Below are positions 16,519-24,133 of a DNA stretch of 64,000 nucleotides, piece after piece. How positions within the stretch are numbered: position 1 is the stretch's first letter; every line of letters begins with the position of its first letter. The stretch lies in assembly GCF_008710745.1 (NCBI RefSeq), contig NZ_VYSA01000003.1, positions 186,001 through 250,000 on the forward strand. Direction: 5' to 3'. Made by a program: the position numbers and the translations under genes. The notes below the pieces were generated by a model that was given only the letters and a program-made list of their open reading frames with translations, was not told where the DNA came from and ran no database searches. Source of the DNA: Microbacterium rhizomatis (GTDB lineage: Bacteria; Actinomycetota; Actinomycetes; Actinomycetales; Microbacteriaceae).

Positions 16519-16593
16519 ATGCCGTTCTTCGTCCTCGCCGTACCGTTCCTTCTGATCTTCGGGTCCATGGGTCTCACAGCCCTTTTCCGCTGA
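16519..16593 (+). CDS. Possible 24-residue membrane micropeptide
   Basis: An ATG opens a short frame of 24 codons whose product is almost wholly hydrophobic (MPFFVLAVPFLLIFGSMG, ending in LTALFR), a good single membrane helix with a positive C-terminus. It lies 61 bases after the RND gene in the same direction. Small peptides such as AcrZ bind RND pumps, so a partner role is conceivable but unproven. No clear ribosome binding site is seen, and the frame could be chance. Confidence 0.3.
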   Translation: MPFFVLAVPFLLIFGSMGLTALFR

Positions 16594-16612
16594 TCCGACG
16601 TGGATGGGCGGG

Positions 16613-17665
16613 TCAAGCTGGCGCGGCGACGAGGGTCCGTGGCGTGCGTGTGTGACGGGCGTGGCGGCGTTTGGTTCCGTTTCGCTGAAGCGAACCGACG
16701 ATATGGGGCGCGGCATCCGTCGTGAATCGGGCATGGTCCGGTGGGCTGCCGGAAGGCGTCCACGAATGCGATGTGCGGTGAAGCGCGAGAGAAGCGGGTG
16801 CGTCGGTGCGCGCCCGCGCGATGCTTTCGCGCACCGCGATGAACTGGCGATCCGACTCGCGGACGAGGGCTCGGCGCGGCGCAGACACGCGGCGGCGGCG
16901 AGCGGGAGCGACATGCCTGCCCTCGGCGTTCGAGGTGCGGGACGAGCGGTCATGGTTCGCCTCGTGCTTGCCGAGGCATGCGACGAAGAGCAGAACCCAA
17001 GTGAACATCACCGCGAAGCCGAGAAGCTCGTACGCGGCGAGGTTAATCACGCCGACGACCATCGAGACGCCGCCGCCCACGAGCAAGGCGATAGCGGGAG
17101 CAGTGATCGCGGCGAGCGGCCGGCCGAGGCCGCGGAGCATCGATGGCACGCAGATGAGGATGGCGAGGAACGAGAACACCATTCCCTGCGCGCCGCGATC
17201 GTGCAGGAAGGTCCAGGTGTTCACCGGGACGCCGCCCACGAAGGCGAGGTGCACGCCCAGAGAGCCGAAAAGGATCGAGACCACGATCGGAGAGCCTCGC
17301 CACGAGCCCGAGCGGGCGGCGTGCTTGGCCAATTCGCGGCGGAAGTAGCGTGCGAATGCCACGATCAGTGCCCCGGTGAGGAACAACGTGCCATTGAAGA
17401 CATAGCTGGAGAAGGCGTTGAAAGTGCCGAGCTCGCTGAAGTGCAGTTGCCACCACAGCGGATCGGGTGTGGTGATCATCGCGATCGCGATGCCGATCAT
17501 GATGAAGATCATGATGCCGGCGACGCGGTGAGTAGGGCTGGCGCGGGCGAGCTGCCGTTCGGCAACACGCCGCGCGCCATGGGTCGACAGGATGCCGCGC
17601 AGCCTTGTGCCGGCGCGCGTCAGATCGATCGGCGAGGGTGAGGGGAGGATCTCAAGTGTCGTCAT
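16613..17665 (-). CDS. DUF998-like multi-pass membrane protein with long basic tail
   Basis: The first 250 of 350 residues hold about six helices (VAGIMIFIMIGIAIAMI, FLTGALIVAFA, PIVVSILFGSLGVHLAFVGG, GMVFSFLAILICV, ITAPAIALLVGGGVSMVVGV, LGFAVMFTWVLLFVACL), matching DUF998 proteins of unknown role. The last 100 residues are Arg/Ser/His-rich with no visible fold (SAPRRALVRESDRQF... to TRTPRTLVAAPA). Family members are usually about 200-250 residues, so the tail may be read-through after an old frameshift or a lost stop. ATG 17663-17665 is chosen as the start; upstream residues look non-coding. Confidence 0.65.
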   Translation of the reverse strand: MTTLEILPSPSPIDLTRAGTRLRGILSTHGARRVAERQLARASPTHRVAGIMIFIMIGIAIAMITTPDPLWWQLHFSELGTFNAFSSYVFNGTLFLTGALIVAFARYFRRELAKHAARSGSWRGSPIVVSILFGSLGVHLAFVGGVPVNTWTFLHDRGAQGMVFSFLAILICVPSMLRGLGRPLAAITAPAIALLVGGGVSMVVGVINLAAYELLGFAVMFTWVLLFVACLGKHEANHDRSSRTSNAEGRHVAPARRRRVSAPRRALVRESDRQFIAVRESIARARTDAPASLALHRTSHSWTPSGSPPDHARFTTDAAPHIVGSLQRNGTKRRHARHTRTPRTLVAAPA

Positions 17666-18008
17666 TTTGGGCCTGCTGGATTCGCTCGGTGAGCAACCCA
17701 ACCGAGGGCCCCAGGACGTCGCCGCCATTTCCCACGGTCGGGAGCGCGTTTCGGCAGCCGTTCCCAGTCGACTCGTTGGGCTGATCGTACCCTGGCAACG
17801 TTACTAGGAGTAAACCGAAAGACGCTGAAAAGACCGTGTCGCATACAGCGGCGGCGCAGGTCGATGCGGTAGTCTTCCCGCAGTCGGCTCTGGACACCGC
17901 GATGGATCGCGGAGGGTTTGTGAGTCCAAGGGGCCGATGGTGGGGATGAATCCATCCCGACGACCATCCAGTGAATGGCCCCCGGCCGACAGTGTCCGGG
18001 TTACTCCC
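17666..18008. other. Divergent intergenic region upstream of the DEAD-box helicase
   Basis: This 343-base stretch separates the DUF998 gene and the helicase leader. It should hold both promoters, but no convincing -35/-10 pair was found. A 24-codon upstream frame (ATG 17946, stop 18018-18020) has GGTGGGG directly before it and ends in the first leader hairpin, so it could be a leader peptide. Nothing else was recognised. Confidence 0.4.
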
Positions 18009-18070
18009 GCTTCTGCCTGAAGAAGCATGCCGCTCGTGTGCGGCAGCGCCTCCGCGTGTTGCGGAGCGCT
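18009..18070 (+). ncRNA. Structured 5' leader of the DEAD-box helicase mRNA
   Basis: Three hairpins follow one another. GCTTCT/AGAAGC has a 6-base loop. TGCCGC/GCGGCA also has a 6-base loop. AGCGC-TCCGC/GCGGA-GCGCT has one bulged C and a 5-base loop. The start codon is 45 bases further on. Cold-shock helicase mRNAs elsewhere have long structured leaders used for self-control, so a cis-acting control RNA is likely. It does not match a family I can name. Confidence 0.55.
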
Positions 18071-18115
18071 CTGGAGTGCTGTTCTCATCACGAGACAACC
18101 CAGGAAGACACGATC

Positions 18116-20524
18116 ATGCCCAAGAGCAAGAAGCCCGCCGGCGGGCGCCCGGCCAAGAATTTCGAACCCCGTTACGGCGAGAAGAAGACCTCGTTCCAGG
18201 ACCGCCAGCACCGCCCGGCTACCGGGGCACCCAAGGCGGGCAGCCGCAGCGCCGGCCACCGCGGATTCCGCGCACCCGAAGAGGGCGCTGCGGCGCCGAA
18301 GGCGCGGTGGACCGCCACACAGCGAGCGGGTCGCGATGAATCGCGCAGCATCCGTTCCTCGCGCCCGAACGACGATCGTCCGGCGCGTTCGTACGATTCG
18401 CGTCCGGTGCGTTCGAATGATTCGCGTCCGGCGCGTTCGTTCGACAGCCGTCCGCCCCGCACGGACGATCGTCCGGCGCGTTCGCATGACGATCGTCCGG
18501 CGCGTTCGTATGACGATCGTCCGGCGCGTTCCTACGACAGCCGTCCCGCGCGTTCCTACGACAATCGTCCGCCCCGCACGGACGATCGTCCGGCGCGTTC
18601 GTACGATTCGCGTCCGGTGCGTTCGAATGATTCGCGTCCGGCGCGCTCGTTTGACGGCCGTCCGCCCCGCTCGGACGATCGTTCGCCTCGGTCGTACGAT
18701 GACCGACCGGCTCGTTCGCACGATTCGCGTCCGGCTCGTTCGTACGAGGATCGTCCGGCGCGTTCGAATGATTCGCGTCCCGCGCGTTCCTACGACAACC
18801 GTCCGGCTCGGTCGGACGACCGTCCGGCGCGTTCGTACGACAACCGTCCGGCCCGCTCGGGCGACCGTCCGGCGCGTTCGTACGAGGATCGTCCGGCTCG
18901 CTCGGACGACCGTCCGGCGCGTTCGTACGAGGATCGTCCGGCGCGTTCGAATGATTCGCGTCCCGCGCGTTCGTACGACAACCGTCCGGCTCGCTCGGAC
19001 GACCGTCCCGCTCGTTCGTACGACAACCGTCCGGCTCGCTCGGACGACCGTCCCGCGCGTTCCTACGATGACCGTCCGGCTCGGTCGGACGATCGTCCGG
19101 CTCGCACCTCCAGCGATCGCCCTGCCCGCTCGTACGACGACCGGCCGCGTCGCGATGATCGCGACCAGAACCGTCGGTCCGGGGCATCCGCGGCTGCTGC
19201 CGGAGCATACGCGGGCAGCCGCTCGAACTGGAACGACAAGGGGTCAAAGCCCGTCGACCACAAGTACGAGCAGCACGTCGACGTCGTGCACGAGCGCCTG
19301 CAAGCCGAGGCCGTACAGGCCGACGAGGTCGGCGGCACGAGCTGGGCAGACCTGGGCCTCGGTCAGAACATCGCCAACACCCTGATCGACCTCGGTGCTC
19401 CCGCGCCGTTCCCGATCCAGGCCGCGACGATCCCGGAGGTGCTCGCAGGTCGCGATGTGCTCGCCCGCGGTCGCACCGGCTCGGGCAAGACGATCGCCTT
19501 CGGCGCCCCGCTCGTCGAGCGCGTGCTCAAGGCACAAGCAGGCAAGAAGCGCGAGTTCGCCCGGGCCCCGATGGCGCTGATCCTCGCTCCGACGCGCGAG
19601 CTTGCGCTGCAGATCGACCGCACCATCCAGCCGATCGCGCGCAGCGTCGGCCTCTTCACGACGCAGATCTACGGCGGTGTGCCGCAGGCGCGCCAGGTGG
19701 GCGCCCTGCGCAAGGGCGTGGACATCATCATCGGCACGCCCGGACGCATCGAAGACCTCATCAACCAGCGCAAGCTGGATCTGTCCGACGTCATGGTCGC
19801 GGTGATCGACGAGGCAGACCACATGAGCGAGCTCGGATTCCTCGAGCCCGTGCAGCGGATCCTCCGCCAGACCGGCGAGGGCAGCCAGAAGCTGCTCTTC
19901 TCGGCGACGCTCGACCGTGAGGTCGCAGGAGTCGTCGACGAGTTCCTCGTCAAGCCCGCCGTTTACGAGGTCGCGGGCGAGACACAGGAGACGGGCACGA
20001 TCGAGCATCGCGTGCTCGTGATCGAGCACCGCGACAAGGCCGAGATCCTCGACCGGCTGGTGGATCGCGACGGCAAGACCCTCGTGTTCGCCCGCACCCG
20101 CGCATACGCCGAAATGCTCGCCGAGCAGTTCGCCGATTCGGGCATCCCGGCGGTCGCGCTCCATGGGGATCTGAACCAGGCCAAGCGCACGCGCAACCTC
20201 GAGCGACTCACGTCGGGCCGGGTCAACGTCCTGGTGGCGACGGACGTCGCGGCACGCGGCATCCACGTCGACGACATCGATCTGGTGATCCAGGCCGACC
20301 CGCCGGATGAGTACAAGACGTACCTGCACCGCTCGGGGCGTACCGGCCGCGCCGGTGCGCAGGGGCGCGTCGTGACGCTCATCACACGCCAGCGTCGTCG
20401 CAAGATGACCGAGATGCTCGAGCACGCCGAGATCAATGCCCCGTTCGAGGACGCACGCCTCGGCGACGACATCATCGACGAGCTCGCGGGCTCGTTGCTC
20501 ACGAACGCGGAGCTCACGGCCTAG
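18116..20524 (+). CDS. DEAD-box RNA helicase with N-terminal Arg/Ser/Asp repeat domain
   Basis: An 802-residue ATP-dependent RNA helicase. Residues 1-78 are basic. About 78-345 form a disordered domain of repeated RPARSYD, RPARSDD and RPARSND units. The helicase core starts near 410 with a Q motif (PFPIQAATIPEV), GRTGSGKT, PTRELALQ, VIDEADHMSELGF near 565, SAT and HRSGRTGRAG. Such enzymes unwind structured RNA in ribosome assembly and cold adaptation; the repeat arm probably binds RNA or drives condensates (inference). ATG 18116 is chosen because AGGA lies 9 bases upstream and MPKSKKPAGGRP fits homologues; the frame upstream overlaps the hairpin leader. Confidence 0.92.
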   Translation: MPKSKKPAGGRPAKNFEPRYGEKKTSFQDRQHRPATGAPKAGSRSAGHRGFRAPEEGAAAPKARWTATQRAGRDESRSIRSSRPNDDRPARSYDSRPVRSNDSRPARSFDSRPPRTDDRPARSHDDRPARSYDDRPARSYDSRPARSYDNRPPRTDDRPARSYDSRPVRSNDSRPARSFDGRPPRSDDRSPRSYDDRPARSHDSRPARSYEDRPARSNDSRPARSYDNRPARSDDRPARSYDNRPARSGDRPARSYEDRPARSDDRPARSYEDRPARSNDSRPARSYDNRPARSDDRPARSYDNRPARSDDRPARSYDDRPARSDDRPARTSSDRPARSYDDRPRRDDRDQNRRSGASAAAAGAYAGSRSNWNDKGSKPVDHKYEQHVDVVHERLQAEAVQADEVGGTSWADLGLGQNIANTLIDLGAPAPFPIQAATIPEVLAGRDVLARGRTGSGKTIAFGAPLVERVLKAQAGKKREFARAPMALILAPTRELALQIDRTIQPIARSVGLFTTQIYGGVPQARQVGALRKGVDIIIGTPGRIEDLINQRKLDLSDVMVAVIDEADHMSELGFLEPVQRILRQTGEGSQKLLFSATLDREVAGVVDEFLVKPAVYEVAGETQETGTIEHRVLVIEHRDKAEILDRLVDRDGKTLVFARTRAYAEMLAEQFADSGIPAVALHGDLNQAKRTRNLERLTSGRVNVLVATDVAARGIHVDDIDLVIQADPPDEYKTYLHRSGRTGRAGAQGRVVTLITRQRRRKMTEMLEHAEINAPFEDARLGDDIIDELAGSLLTNAELTA
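18371..19152 (+). repeat. Tandem coding repeats of the helicase arm
   Basis: About 30 diverged copies of a 21-27 base unit built on GATCGTCCGGCGCGTTCGTA encode RPARSYD-type heptads and octads. Larger blocks recur (for example around 18371-18480 and 18585-18690), a sign of slippage or unequal recombination. Copy number is therefore likely to differ between strains. Confidence 0.85.
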
Positions 20525-20532
20525 TCGAGCGT

Positions 20533-20570
20533 GAAGAAGGGCCCCGGGTTCATTCCCGGGGCCCTTCTTC
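20533..20570 (+). terminator. Strong terminator after the DEAD-box helicase
   Basis: A perfect 16-bp stem (GAAGAAGGGCCCCGGG and its complement) closes a TTCATT loop 8 bases after the stop codon. Confidence 0.88.
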
Positions 20571-20579
20571 GTCCCTCGT

Positions 20580-20661
20580 ACATCTGGAAGGACGCCCGAG
20601 CGGGAAACTCGCCGATAGCGTCCCACCCATCGACTTCAGGAACCTCCGTCCTTCCGGATGT
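20580..20661. repeat. Intergenic inverted-repeat element, family C copy 1
   Basis: Arms ACATCTGGAAGGACG and CGTCCTTCCGGATGT match at 14 of 15 positions and are separated by about 52 bases. A similar arm occurs at 22087 (single) and at 28763-28842 (paired). Confidence 0.6.
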
Positions 20662-20730
20662 TCGCGGAGGGGGTGTGAGAGCGGGGCGGGGCGTCGATCA
20701 CCTCTCTGTAGGCACGCACCTCCTCGCGGC

Positions 20731-20814
20731 GTGCACAACGCAGGATCGATCGGCCGAATCCAGCCTCCGGAGGCGGTTTCGGACCCGGGATCACGGGTTG
20801 ATCCTGCGTTGTGC
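20731..20814. repeat. Intergenic inverted-repeat element, family A copy 1
   Basis: Perfect 14-bp arms GCACAACGCAGGAT and ATCCTGCGTTGTGC flank about 54 unrelated bases. The same arms recur at 32905-32991 and 41707-41793, always between genes and next to G-rich DNA. Confidence 0.8.
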
Positions 20815-20821
20815 GGCCGTG

Positions 20822-20931
20822 GCCGGGCCGACGGGGGCTGGCCGGGCCGACGGGGGCTGGCCGGGGCTGGCCGGGCTGGCCGGGCTGACCGGGGCTGGCC
20901 GGGCTGGCCGGGGCTGGCCGGGCCGACGGGG
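20822..20931. repeat. GC-rich minisatellite
   Basis: Irregular direct repeats of GGCTGGCCGGG and GGGCCGACGGGGGCT directly abut family A element copy 1. No reading frame of merit covers it. It could be a slippage product or form G-rich structures. Confidence 0.75.
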
Positions 20932-20966
20932 CAAGGGGCGTGTCAGTCGGAGCGGAACGCTGCGGT

Positions 20967-22028
20967 TCAGAACAGGCGGTCTGCCTCCGCAGGCTTCCCG
21001 GTCGTGATGAAACGCGGAGCGGAACGTGTCGCCAGGCCGGGGGTTCGGCTCCCACGCGGATGGGCGTCTTCGTCGTGACCGTCGAGGCCGTACGCGCGCA
21101 TGAGTGGCCGCACCCGCTTAGCCAGCCACGCTCGATACGGCTTCGGCGCCTGTGAAACCACGCCGGGATACAGCCCGAGGTATGACGAGACGAGTTCCGG
21201 ATGCTCGCGCTCCAGCCAGCGCATGAACCACTGCTTCGCACCTGGGCGCAGGTGAAGTGCGCCGAACACGACCCGCCGCGCGCCGGCCGCCTTGATGCGT
21301 CTGAGTCCATCGTCGATCGCCGCGATGGAGTCGGTGAGATGCGGCACGATCGGCATGAGGAAGACCGTCACCGCGAACCCCGCCGCGGTCGCTGCCCGCA
21401 CGGTTTCGAGTCGCGCGGAAGCGGAAGGGGTGCCCGGCTCGATCGCATGCTGCAGCGCGTCGTCGTAGAAGGCGATCGACATGGCGAGCGAAACAGGGAC
21501 GGATGCCGCAGACTCGGTCAGCAGCGGAAGGTCGCGGCGCAGCAGGGTGCCCTTCGTCAGTATCGAGAAAGGCGTGCCGGATGAGGTCAGGGCCTGGATG
21601 ATGCCGGGCATGAGCCGATACCGTCCTTCGGCCCTCTGGTAGGGGTCGGTGTTGGTGCCGAGCATGACCGGTTCGCGCGCCCACGAGCCGCGCCGGAGCT
21701 CTCTGCCGAGCACTTCAGCCACATTGATCTTCACAACGATCTGCGAGTCGAAGTCGCGCCCGGCGTCGAGGTCGAGATATTCGTGCGTACCGCGAGCGAA
21801 GCAATATGTGCACGCATGGGAGCACCCTCGATACGGGTTGACGGTCCAGTCGAAAGGCATCGCGGATGCCCCGGGCACGTGGTTGAGCGCCGACCTGCAC
21901 ATCACCTCGTGGAAGGTCATCCCGGAGAACTCCGGCGTCGTGACAGATCGTACGAGGCCGTCGATGCGTTCGAGGCCGGGCAGCGCCGCCCCATCCGCCA
22001 CACCCAGTTCCTGCCCCTGCCATCGCAT
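20967..22028 (-). CDS. Rv2578c-type radical SAM protein
   Basis: A 353-residue radical SAM enzyme. The cluster motif is CSHACTYC within NPYRGCSHACTYCFARGTHEYLDLD, followed by VMLGTNTDPYQRAEGRYRLMPGIIQAL and SILTKGTLLRRDLPLL. This matches the Rv2578c/SplB-like family, whose members bind 4Fe-4S and SAM; the reaction is not known, though the spore photoproduct lyase-like core hints at DNA or RNA work. ATG 22026-22028 is chosen because the family starts MRWQGQ; the open frame further up is not conserved-looking. It is divergent from the M15 peptidase gene. Confidence 0.88.
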   Translation of the reverse strand: MRWQGQELGVADGAALPGLERIDGLVRSVTTPEFSGMTFHEVMCRSALNHVPGASAMPFDWTVNPYRGCSHACTYCFARGTHEYLDLDAGRDFDSQIVVKINVAEVLGRELRRGSWAREPVMLGTNTDPYQRAEGRYRLMPGIIQALTSSGTPFSILTKGTLLRRDLPLLTESAASVPVSLAMSIAFYDDALQHAIEPGTPSASARLETVRAATAAGFAVTVFLMPIVPHLTDSIAAIDDGLRRIKAAGARRVVFGALHLRPGAKQWFMRWLEREHPELVSSYLGLYPGVVSQAPKPYRAWLAKRVRPLMRAYGLDGHDEDAHPRGSRTPGLATRSAPRFITTGKPAEADRLF

Positions 22029-22086
22029 GATTCCATGGGAACAGAAATACGAATATAGGTCAAGTCCGATTGCGCGGATATCGAAC

Positions 22087-22110
22087 ACATCTGGAAGGGA
22101 TGCCCGAGCC
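22087..22110. repeat. Single arm related to family C elements
   Basis: ACATCTGGAAGGGATGCCCGAGC is nearly the same as the left arm and flank of the element at 20580 (ACATCTGGAAGGACGCCCGAGC). No partner arm was found nearby, so this is a half copy in the divergent promoter region. Confidence 0.5.
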
Positions 22111-22160
22111 CGGCGCGGTTCAACCTGCAAGCCCGGTGGGTCGGGGGGAGAATGGGATGC

Positions 22161-23969
22161 GTGACGGCCCCCGAACCGCACGAGACCCCCGCTTCGCCCC
22201 GCGCGTCACGTGCTGCCCGTGAAGAGGCCGTCGAGCGCGCGTCGGACACGTCAGGATCGAAGTCCTCAGCGCCCGATCCACGTTCACGTCGTGAGCGTCG
22301 AGGCTCTCCTCCGGCGCCTGCCGGCCAAGCCGGCTCCGAGGCGCTCCCGACCCGCCGGTCCCAGCGACGGGTCGCCGATTCGCGGTCGACGGATCTTCGT
22401 CGCGCGGATACCCCGATCGACGGGTCGCACGCGGAGCCGCCGAGCTCTCGGGCGATGCGCCGTCCGGAGCCGCTGCCGAAGCCCATGCCGGCCAGTCGGG
22501 AAACGTCGGCGCCCGCGCCGACCGATGCGGAGGCGCTCGACGAAGCACCGCGCAGACGTCGCCGCGCGGGGATGCCTGCTCCCGAATCGCCACCCTCATC
22601 GCCGGTCTCCGCGCGTCGGACCGCGGCCCCTGTCCGGGAGGCGGTCCCTGTCCGGGAGGCGGCCCCTGTCCGGGAGGCGGTCCCTGTCCGCGAGGCGGTC
22701 GCTGTCCGCGAGGCGGCCCCGGCGGGGACCCCGGTGCCGGCAGTCCCGTCCACGTCTGACGATTCCGCGCCCCTCGCCCCCGCGCCCGTCGCCCCCGCGC
22801 CCGTCGCGCCCGCGCCCGTCGCGCCCGCGCCCGTCGCCCCCGCGCCCGTCGCGCCCGCGCCCGTCGCGCCCGCGCCCGTCGCGCCCGCGCCCGTCGCGCC
22901 CGTCTTACGCGGGCCCGCCTCAGTGGCCGCGCCCGCGCGCCGGCAGGAGCCCGCCACCCCCGCTCGCCGGGCCGCCCGGGCGGCGTCGATGCCGACCCAC
23001 GACGGCGCGACGCTCGTGCGCCATGCCCGCGCGCGGCGCGCACGTTGGATCGGAGCGATCTTCGCGTGCGTCGCCGCGGGAGCCCTCGTCTTCGGCGGCG
23101 CCGCCGCGGTGACAGCCGCCGTCACCGGACCGGTGCTCTCCGGCGCGGAGGATCAGCGTCTCGACGAGAGCGGGCCCGCGGTGGCGGAGGCGGCAGCATC
23201 CCCTTCGCCGTCCCCGACCGCGACGCCCGTGGCAACCCCCCTGGCCGCACCGGCGGCGGTCGACATCTGCGCGAATCCCGCCGTGTCGGCGGCGCTCGCG
23301 GCAGGGGACGACGAAGGCGCCATGACGGCGGCGGGGGGAGCGGCGGTATTCCGCGACGCGGTCGCGGGGGGGCGGGCTCCGTGCGTCGCGCTCGACGATC
23401 CGAGCCACGACTGGGTGATCGTGAACAAGCTGCGGCCGTTCTCGCCGGTCGACTGGGAGCCGGCATCGCTGGCTCTGCCATCCGGCGTCCAGAGCCTCGA
23501 AGGCGGCAGGCTGCGGCCCGAAGCCGCGACCGGCCTCAGCGCGATGGCGGCCGCCGCGGTCGCCGAGGGCGCCGGCGAGATCGCGCTCGACAGCGGCTAC
23601 CGCTCGTACGCGACTCAGCAGACGAACTACGGCGACGGTGGCCCGTCGGTGGAGGCGTCCGTCGCGCGGCCGGGATACAGCGAGCACCAGTCGGGGCTCG
23701 CGGCCGATGTCGTGGCGTGCTCGGGCGGCTGCGGAACGCTGGACGACCTGGCGGCGAGTCCGCAAGGCGCGTGGATCGCGGCCAACGCCTGGCGGTACGG
23801 CTGGATCGTTCGGTATGAGAGCGGCAAGACCGATGTGACCGGCTACATCCCCGAGCCGTGGCACCTGCGCTACGTCGGCACGCAGCTCGCGGCGGCCTAC
23901 CACGCGGGGGGCTGGCACTCCCTCGAGGAGTTCTTCGGCCTGAGCGCCGCGCCCGACTACGCGGGCTGA
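22161..23969 (+). CDS. M15 (VanY-type) D-Ala-D-Ala carboxypeptidase-like protein with long repeat-rich N-terminus
   Basis: A 602-residue type II membrane protein. The first 290 residues are basic and disordered, with PVREA repeats (about 157-187) and an APAPV tract (about 202-248). A membrane helix lies at about 293-320. The outside domain ends in a peptidase fold with His509-x6-Asp516 (SEHQSGLAADVV) and Glu565/His568 (EPWHLRY), the zinc and catalytic residues of M15 enzymes that trim peptidoglycan stem peptides. GTG 22161 is preferred over ATG 22152: GAGAAT is 7 bases upstream, fitting a leaderless start. By the helix position, the repeats lie in the cytoplasm, which is unusual. Confidence 0.82.
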   Translation: MTAPEPHETPASPRASRAAREEAVERASDTSGSKSSAPDPRSRRERRGSPPAPAGQAGSEALPTRRSQRRVADSRSTDLRRADTPIDGSHAEPPSSRAMRRPEPLPKPMPASRETSAPAPTDAEALDEAPRRRRRAGMPAPESPPSSPVSARRTAAPVREAVPVREAAPVREAVPVREAVAVREAAPAGTPVPAVPSTSDDSAPLAPAPVAPAPVAPAPVAPAPVAPAPVAPAPVAPAPVAPAPVAPVLRGPASVAAPARRQEPATPARRAARAASMPTHDGATLVRHARARRARWIGAIFACVAAGALVFGGAAAVTAAVTGPVLSGAEDQRLDESGPAVAEAAASPSPSPTATPVATPLAAPAAVDICANPAVSAALAAGDDEGAMTAAGGAAVFRDAVAGGRAPCVALDDPSHDWVIVNKLRPFSPVDWEPASLALPSGVQSLEGGRLRPEAATGLSAMAAAAVAEGAGEIALDSGYRSYATQQTNYGDGGPSVEASVARPGYSEHQSGLAADVVACSGGCGTLDDLAASPQGAWIAANAWRYGWIVRYESGKTDVTGYIPEPWHLRYVGTQLAAAYHAGGWHSLEEFFGLSAAPDYAG

Positions 23970-24033
23970 GGCATGCCGGTTCGGGGTGATCCGGACTGCG
24001 AGACCGAGTTCCAGCATCCGTGGGATGGAATGT

Positions 24034-24063
24034 CAGCCAGCACCCACCTGGCTGGCCTAGAAT
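24034..24063 (+). promoter_or_regulatory. Promoter with overlapping dyad upstream of acyl-CoA dehydrogenase
   Basis: CAGCCAG and CTGGCTG form a 7-7-7 dyad (24034-24054). It ends 3 bases before a TAGAAT -10 box at 24058-24063 and would cover the -35 region. This looks like a repressor operator, possibly TetR-type, controlling fatty-acid degradation; no such regulator is in the window. Confidence 0.5.
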
Positions 24064-24133
24064 CGCAGGCGGCGACGTGGCTTCAGCCGGTCGCGAATGC
24101 GAACCGCTCGATGCGGAGAGGAAGGACCGGCAC

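Noticed and set aside
18371..19152. CRISPR-like regular repeats
   Set aside because: Units are 21-27 bases, contiguous, coding and without unique spacers.
18219..19247. Long open frames on both strands across the helicase repeat region
   Set aside because: They mirror the DNA repeats and give Cys/Asn/Asp/Arg-rich or Val/Arg/Thr-rich sequences. Only the plus frame joins to the helicase core.
22081..22110. SOS (LexA) box upstream of the radical SAM gene, suggested by TCGAACA
   Set aside because: The second half-site GTTCGA is missing at the needed distance; the sequence is better explained as a family C repeat arm.
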